A stretch of DNA of 15,852 bases from an uncultured Clostridia bacterium (GTDB taxonomy: Bacteria; Bacillota; Clostridia; Christensenellales; Aristaeellaceae), in contig CAMJXZ010000032.1 of NCBI GenBank assembly GCA_946409855.1, positions 1 to 15,852 of the forward strand. Direction: 5' to 3'. Numbering within the stretch: position 1 is the first letter of the stretch; each line of letters begins with the position of its first letter. Shown piece by piece: positions 12,917-15,852 of this stretch. A model generated the notes under the pieces. The model was not told where the DNA came from. It saw nothing but the letters and a program-made list of their open reading frames with translations, and did no database searches. A program made the position numbers and the translations under genes.

Positions 12917-13849
12917 TTACGCGATCCGTTCCACCTTGATGCGGGGCAGGAGGCTGTCGTACTGTTCCTTCGTGCACAGAAGGGTGCCTTCCCGCATGAC
13001 GGAGCCCTGGGCCGCCGCGATGCCGCAGGCCAGCGCCTGTTCCGGCGGCTGGTTCAGAAGCAGCGCGCTGCACAGGCCCGCCACCATGGCGTCCCCCGCG
13101 CCCTGCAGGCCCTTGACCTGGATGGGCAGCCCGGGCGAATACCAGGCGCCTTCCCGGTTGGCGTAAATCGCGCCGTCGGCGCCCAGGGACAGGCAGACGG
13201 CGCTGATGCCGTCGTTGACCAGCTTCTGCGCTTCCTCCCGGGCGGCGTCCAGGGAGGAGATCCGCCGGCCGCAGAGGGCCTCCATTTCCCGGCGGTTGGG
13301 CTTGACCAGGGTCGGCCGGGCCTTGAGCCCTTCGGCCAGCAGCTCCGCGGGCACGTCCAGCACCGTGGGCACGTTCTGTTCCTGCGCGGCGCGGATGATG
13401 CGGCAGTAGATGTCAATCGGCGTCCCGGGCGGGACGCTGCCGCCCATGAACAGCACGCTGGTCTTGGGCAGGGCGCTCCGGACAAAGCCCAGGAAGTTTT
13501 TGAGGGCCTCTTCCGTCACGGGGCTGCCGGATTCGTTGATCTCGGTCAGCTCGCCGGAGTAATCGTCGTAGATCTTCAGGTTTTCACGTAGGCGGCCGGG
13601 CACCGTCACCGGCACGCAGGGCACGTTGAGCTCGTCCAGCAGGCGCTTGAGCTCCTCCTTGTTTTCCCGCGGGGCCAGGCACAGCGCCACCGTGCTGACC
13701 CCCAGGGTCTGCAGCATGACGCACACGTTGATGCCCTTGCCGCCGATGTCCAGGCGGCTTTCCGTGATGCGGTTGGTGGTGCCCTTGATCAGACTGTTGA
13801 CGTGTACGCTTTTGTCCATGCAGGGATTCAATGTGATGGTGGTGATCAT
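12917..13849 (-). CDS. PfkB-family hexose-phosphate kinase (1-phosphofructokinase / tagatose-6-phosphate kinase type)
   Basis: A 310-residue cytoplasmic ribokinase-fold enzyme that transfers phosphate from ATP to a sugar phosphate, giving a bisphosphate for glycolysis. Seen: start MITTITLNPCMDKSV, family motif IGGKGINV (35-42), RENLKIYD (88-95), substrate/ATP-side PNRREMEAL (184-192), and the catalytic anion hole GAGDAMVAG (250-258) with base D253. Length is normal for FruK/LacC. Fructose-1-phosphate, tagatose-6-phosphate or fructose-6-phosphate cannot be told apart from sequence alone; no fru PTS or lac/tagatose gene is adjacent. The ATG at 13849 has aaggag seven bases upstream and starts the conserved fold; a longer in-frame start at 14011 lies upstream of the promoter and adds low-complexity residues, so I rejected it. 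It is a single-gene unit with its own promoter and terminator. Confidence 0.9.
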   Translation of the reverse strand: MITTITLNPCMDKSVHVNSLIKGTTNRITESRLDIGGKGINVCVMLQTLGVSTVALCLAPRENKEELKRLLDELNVPCVPVTVPGRLRENLKIYDDYSGELTEINESGSPVTEEALKNFLGFVRSALPKTSVLFMGGSVPPGTPIDIYCRIIRAAQEQNVPTVLDVPAELLAEGLKARPTLVKPNRREMEALCGRRISSLDAAREEAQKLVNDGISAVCLSLGADGAIYANREGAWYSPGLPIQVKGLQGAGDAMVAGLCSALLLNQPPEQALACGIAAAQGSVMREGTLLCTKEQYDSLLPRIKVERIA

Positions 13850-13936
13850 AGGACGCTCCTTTACGTGCCCCGCCGGGTCCCCGGCTCCCGAACCGCCGGA
13901 GGTTCCGCTATTTCCGGCCGTGTTTTTGACCTTATC

Positions 13937-13965
13937 ATCATACCACGGTTTCCCATCCGCGTCAA
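13937..13965 (-). promoter_or_regulatory. sigma-A-type promoter of the sugar-phosphate kinase
   Basis: Minus strand TTGACG (13960-13965), a 17-base spacer and TATGAT (13937-13942). The start is expected near 13930, about 80 bases before the ATG. The leader contains GC-rich inverted repeats (gaacc/ggttc near 13899-13914; gccgg/ccggc near 13882-13895) of unknown role. Confidence 0.78.
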
Positions 13966-14061
13966 ATAAAAATCCGCTCCGGCATCGCAGATAATGGGAA
14001 GAAATCCCCACATTCCCCGTTCCCTGCCCGTCGGCGTTTTCCGACCCGCCGGTCCCCGTAA

Positions 14062-14105
14062 AAATACGAATATTTTTCCAAAAAACTATGGAAATGTTCG
14101 AAAAA
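14062..14105 (+). promoter_or_regulatory. pair of inverted PurBox-like operators
   Basis: B. subtilis PurR binds two oppositely oriented PurBoxes with the core CCGAAC inside A/T-rich flanks. Here aaatacgaatatt (14062-14074, core CGAA at 14067-14070) faces the inverse box with core TTCG at 14097-14100 (14093-14105; reading tttttcgaacatt on the minus strand). The gap is 18 bases, close to the known 16-17. The second box lies between the -35 and -10 elements of purR, which fits autorepression. Confidence 0.6.
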
Positions 14106-14117
14106 GTGCGCTATAAT
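14089..14117 (+). promoter_or_regulatory. sigma-A-type promoter of purR
   Basis: TGGAAA (14089-14094), a 17-base spacer and a perfect TATAAT (14112-14117). Transcription would start near 14124, about 26 bases before the ATG. The weak -35 and overlapping PurBox suggest a regulated, modest promoter. Confidence 0.72.
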
Positions 14118-14149
14118 GGGCGAAATACTTCTTTCTTCCGGAGGAAACC

Positions 14150-14962
14150 ATGGCGGACAAGGTCAAACGGGCGGAACGCCTGGCGGTGATGGGCAGGGTG
14201 CTCACGGCGTCCCCCAACAGGATATTCACGCTTTCCTACTTCTGCGAGCTCTTCGGCGCGGCCAAATCCACCGTCAGCGAGGACACCGCGATCCTGGCGC
14301 GCACCTGGCGCACCTTCAGGCTCGGCACGGTGGAGACGGTGACCGGCGCGGCCGGCGGCGTGCGCTACCGCCCGGCGGGGAACGTGCAGTCGGCGCGGCC
14401 CTTCATCCAGCAGCTGTGCGACCGGCTGGCCGAGCCGGACCGGGTGCTGCCCGGCGGGTACCTGTACCTGTCCGACATCCTGGCCGAGCCGGAGACCGTC
14501 CGCCGCATCGGCGAGCTGATGGCGGCGCAGTACTACGACGCCGGGGCGGACTTCGTCCTGACCATGGAAACCAAGGGCATTCCCGTGGCGCTGGAAGCGG
14601 CCAACGCCCTGCACCTGCCGCTGGTCATCGCCCGGCGCTCCATCAAGGTGTACGAGGGCGGCGCCGTCAACATCAGCTACGTTTCCGGCAACGGCAGCAT
14701 CGAGATGATGTCCCTGTCCCGCCGGGCCGTCCGCGAGGGGCAGAACTGCATCATCGTGGACGATTTCACCCGGGGCGGCGGCACCGTGCGGGGCATGTAC
14801 TCCCTGATGGCCGAGTTCGGCATCACCGTGCGGGGCGCCTGCTTCGTGCTGGCCATGCGCGGCGCCCAGCCCGACGGGGAAGACGAGAAGGCCGTCATGG
14901 TGCTGGACCCGATCGTCCCCGGCAAGCCCGTGAAAGTCCATCCCGGGGCGTGGATCAAATAA
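14150..14962 (+). CDS. purR: PurR: purine operon repressor
   Basis: A 270-residue transcription factor of the Gram-positive PurR type. Residues 1-74 are a winged helix-turn-helix (FTLSYFCELFGAAKSTVSED, 26-45). Residues 80-270 are a phosphoribosyltransferase-like domain used as a sensor, with the PRPP-binding loop IIVDDFTRGGGT (201-212; B. subtilis has DDFMKAGGT). The family binds inverted PurBoxes before purine synthesis and salvage genes and is released by PRPP. The length matches B. subtilis PurR (about 285). The ATG follows ggaggaa at normal spacing. It is transcribed divergently from the kinase gene, and the PurBox pair at 14062-14105 implies control of its own promoter. Adenine or xanthine phosphoribosyltransferase was considered, but the N-terminal DNA-binding domain excludes it. 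Confidence 0.94.
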   Translation: MADKVKRAERLAVMGRVLTASPNRIFTLSYFCELFGAAKSTVSEDTAILARTWRTFRLGTVETVTGAAGGVRYRPAGNVQSARPFIQQLCDRLAEPDRVLPGGYLYLSDILAEPETVRRIGELMAAQYYDAGADFVLTMETKGIPVALEAANALHLPLVIARRSIKVYEGGAVNISYVSGNGSIEMMSLSRRAVREGQNCIIVDDFTRGGGTVRGMYSLMAEFGITVRGACFVLAMRGAQPDGEDEKAVMVLDPIVPGKPVKVHPGAWIK

Positions 14963-14977
14963 GCGGACCAATCAACC

Positions 14978-15013
14978 CGGCGCGGCGGATCCCTTGGGGC
15001 GGACGCCGCGCCG
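14978..15013 (+). terminator. hairpin after purR, weak terminator
   Basis: cggcgcggcg (14978-14987) pairs with cgccgcgccg (15004-15013), a 10-bp stem, but only three T follow. It may act as a partial terminator or stabilise the purR end, with some transcription continuing into the small membrane protein gene. Confidence 0.45.
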
Positions 15014-15064
15014 TTTGCGTTCTCCGCGCTGACAGAACGGACCATTCCGGAAGGAGACGAACCG

Positions 15065-15385
15065 ATGATCATCGCCTTTGTGATCTGGAGCGCCGTCGCG
15101 CTGTGCCTCGCGGGGATCGGCGTGTGGAGCTGGAAATCCAAAGAACCTGCCGGCTTTTTTGCGGGCGTCCAGGCCCCGAAGGTCCGGGACGTCAGGGCCT
15201 ACAACCGCGCCGTGGGGCTGCTGTGGCTTGTGTACGCGCTGCTGATTTTCGCCCTGGGGCTGCCGCTGCTGTCCCTCAAGCAGAACGACGCCCGCTTCGC
15301 CTTTGCGGTGCTGGGCGCCGTCTTCCTGAGCATCGGGCTGATGATCGGGTATCACTTTATATGGAAGAAATACAGGCAGGAATAA
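15065..15385 (+). CDS. small three-helix membrane protein of unknown function
   Basis: A 106-residue integral membrane protein, not assigned to a named family by me. Predicted helices: residues 2-21, 47-68 and 77-98, with a short basic C-terminus (WKKYRQE). The first loop, SWKSKEPAGFFAGVQAPKVRDVRAYN in positions 22-47, is the most distinctive part; similar 'K..P.GFF.....P.V.D...YN' small proteins occur in Firmicutes without known function. The ATG has aaggag eight bases upstream. It lies 102 bases after purR in the same direction, with a weak hairpin between, and is followed by a good terminator. No signal or catalytic motif is visible. Confidence 0.75.
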   Translation: MIIAFVIWSAVALCLAGIGVWSWKSKEPAGFFAGVQAPKVRDVRAYNRAVGLLWLVYALLIFALGLPLLSLKQNDARFAFAVLGAVFLSIGLMIGYHFIWKKYRQE

Positions 15386-15392
15386 TAAGCCG

Positions 15393-15455
15393 GCGCAGGA
15401 ACCCTGTCCTCCCCCTGCGCGATCCTCCGCGTCCCGACGGGGCGCGTTTTTCTTT
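15393..15455 (+). terminator. terminator after the small membrane protein gene
   Basis: cgcgtccc (15428-15435) and ggggcgcg (15439-15446) form an 8-bp stem with a three-base loop, followed by tttttcttt. An upstream stem, gcgcagg/cctgcgc (15393-15420), precedes it. Together they end the purR transcript unit. Confidence 0.85.
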
Positions 15456-15479
15456 CGGGACGGTCGCCGCGTTCCGGGC

Positions 15480-15512
15480 AAAAGAAAACCGCCCGCTTGT
15501 TACGGCGGGCGG
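15480..15512 (-). terminator. minus-strand terminator without an assigned gene
   Basis: ccgcccgc and gcgggcgg form an 8-bp stem with an eight-base loop (15489-15512); on the minus strand ttttcttt follows. It must serve a transcript coming from the right. A TATAAT lies at 15537-15542 on the minus strand, but it has no good -35 box. Confidence 0.7.
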
Positions 15513-15852
15513 AGAGAGGTTTCAGCACTGGTGTCATTATAGCCCAAGTGCCCGGAGAAATATACAAGGTTTCTGTGAACAGTGTGTAAACATCATCCTG
15601 TTCAACAACGAGGTCCGCGGCATCTGTCCTGCCGGCCGCCTGAGGCACGATATCGCGCCTGGGTGAAACCATCCTGAACAGACCTCCGGCTGTCGGTCCG
15701 TCCGGCCGGAGACCGGGGACGCAAGCCGCTGATTGAAGGCTTATCCCGCTAAGGGGCACGGCTCACGCATGAACGGACCTCATGTCTTTTTCAGGACAGT
15801 CCTCATCGCAGGCACGGCGATGGCGCCTGCGGGCCGGCGATCATCCCGATAT
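15513..15852. other. stretch with no assigned gene
   Basis: No reading frame here has a good start, ribosome site and family likeness. On the minus strand a frame open from the window edge ends at a TGA at 15780-15782, giving a 23-residue tail ending AMRTVLKKT; it could be the C-terminus of a gene beyond the window, but this is weak. A stem of ctccggc with gccggag lies near 15685-15711. I could not match the region to a known riboswitch or small RNA. Confidence 0.3.

Noticed and set aside
13850..14011. 54-residue N-terminal extension of the sugar-phosphate kinase
   Set aside because: It runs through the promoter and ribosome site of the gene and does not resemble the family; the conserved fold starts at MITTITLNP.
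14111..14971. 286-codon minus-strand frame opposite purR
   Set aside because: It mirrors purR codons, has no motif or ribosome site, and purR is a complete family member with a promoter.
15661..15770. Possible cyclic-di-GMP or cobalamin riboswitch (ggggacgcaagcc)
   Set aside because: The short motif resembles part of the c-di-GMP-I core, but the GCAAACC partner and receptor helix are not found in the right order.

Overview
The window looks like chromosomal DNA of a GC-rich, low-oxygen member of the Clostridia (Bacillota). The grounds are AGGAGG-type ribosome sites before most genes, sigma-A-like promoters with 17-bp spacers, a Gram-positive-type PurR purine repressor, an Nfn-type electron-bifurcating transhydrogenase pair, an Opp-type peptide importer, and intergenic repeats of the 'GTCATCCTGAGCGAAGCGAAGGATCT' and 'CCTCATCCGTC...CCTTCCCC' styles known from gut Clostridia. 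An uncultured gut lineage is my inference. No CRISPR array, transposase, phage gene, tRNA or rRNA was seen.

Layout. 1-539 is a gene-free patch of inverted and direct copies of one repeat. 577-2862 (minus) is a two-gene operon, nfnA then nfnB, with a clear promoter at 2948-2976, a structured leader and an intrinsic terminator at 539-569. 3108-3325 and 4791-4905 carry a second repeat family. They flank 3407-4636 (minus), a membrane-anchored protein that looks like a decayed ApbE (flavin transferase) fold. 4962-12511 (minus) is a five-gene oligopeptide ABC importer operon, oppA-oppB-oppC-oppD-oppF, with two promoter-like sites in front. 12917-13849 (minus) is a PfkB-family sugar-phosphate kinase. 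Divergent from it, 14150-14962 (plus) encodes PurR, with two inverted PurBox-like sites over its own promoter, followed by a small three-helix membrane protein (15065-15385) and a terminator. The last 340 bases hold no gene I can assign.

Most notable is the Opp operon, three of whose five proteins are remodelled relative to textbook Opp. The binding protein appears circularly permuted: the segment that normally ends the protein sits directly after the signal peptide, and the protein stops where that segment would begin. It also lacks a lipobox cysteine. OppB carries an extra domain of about 270 residues outside the membrane, and OppD carries about 250 mostly helical, charged residues between Walker A and the Q-loop. 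These changes in one operon suggest a distinct, co-evolved importer subtype. The other genes are ordinary: NADPH/ferredoxin redox balancing, a hexose-phosphate kinase and purine regulation.
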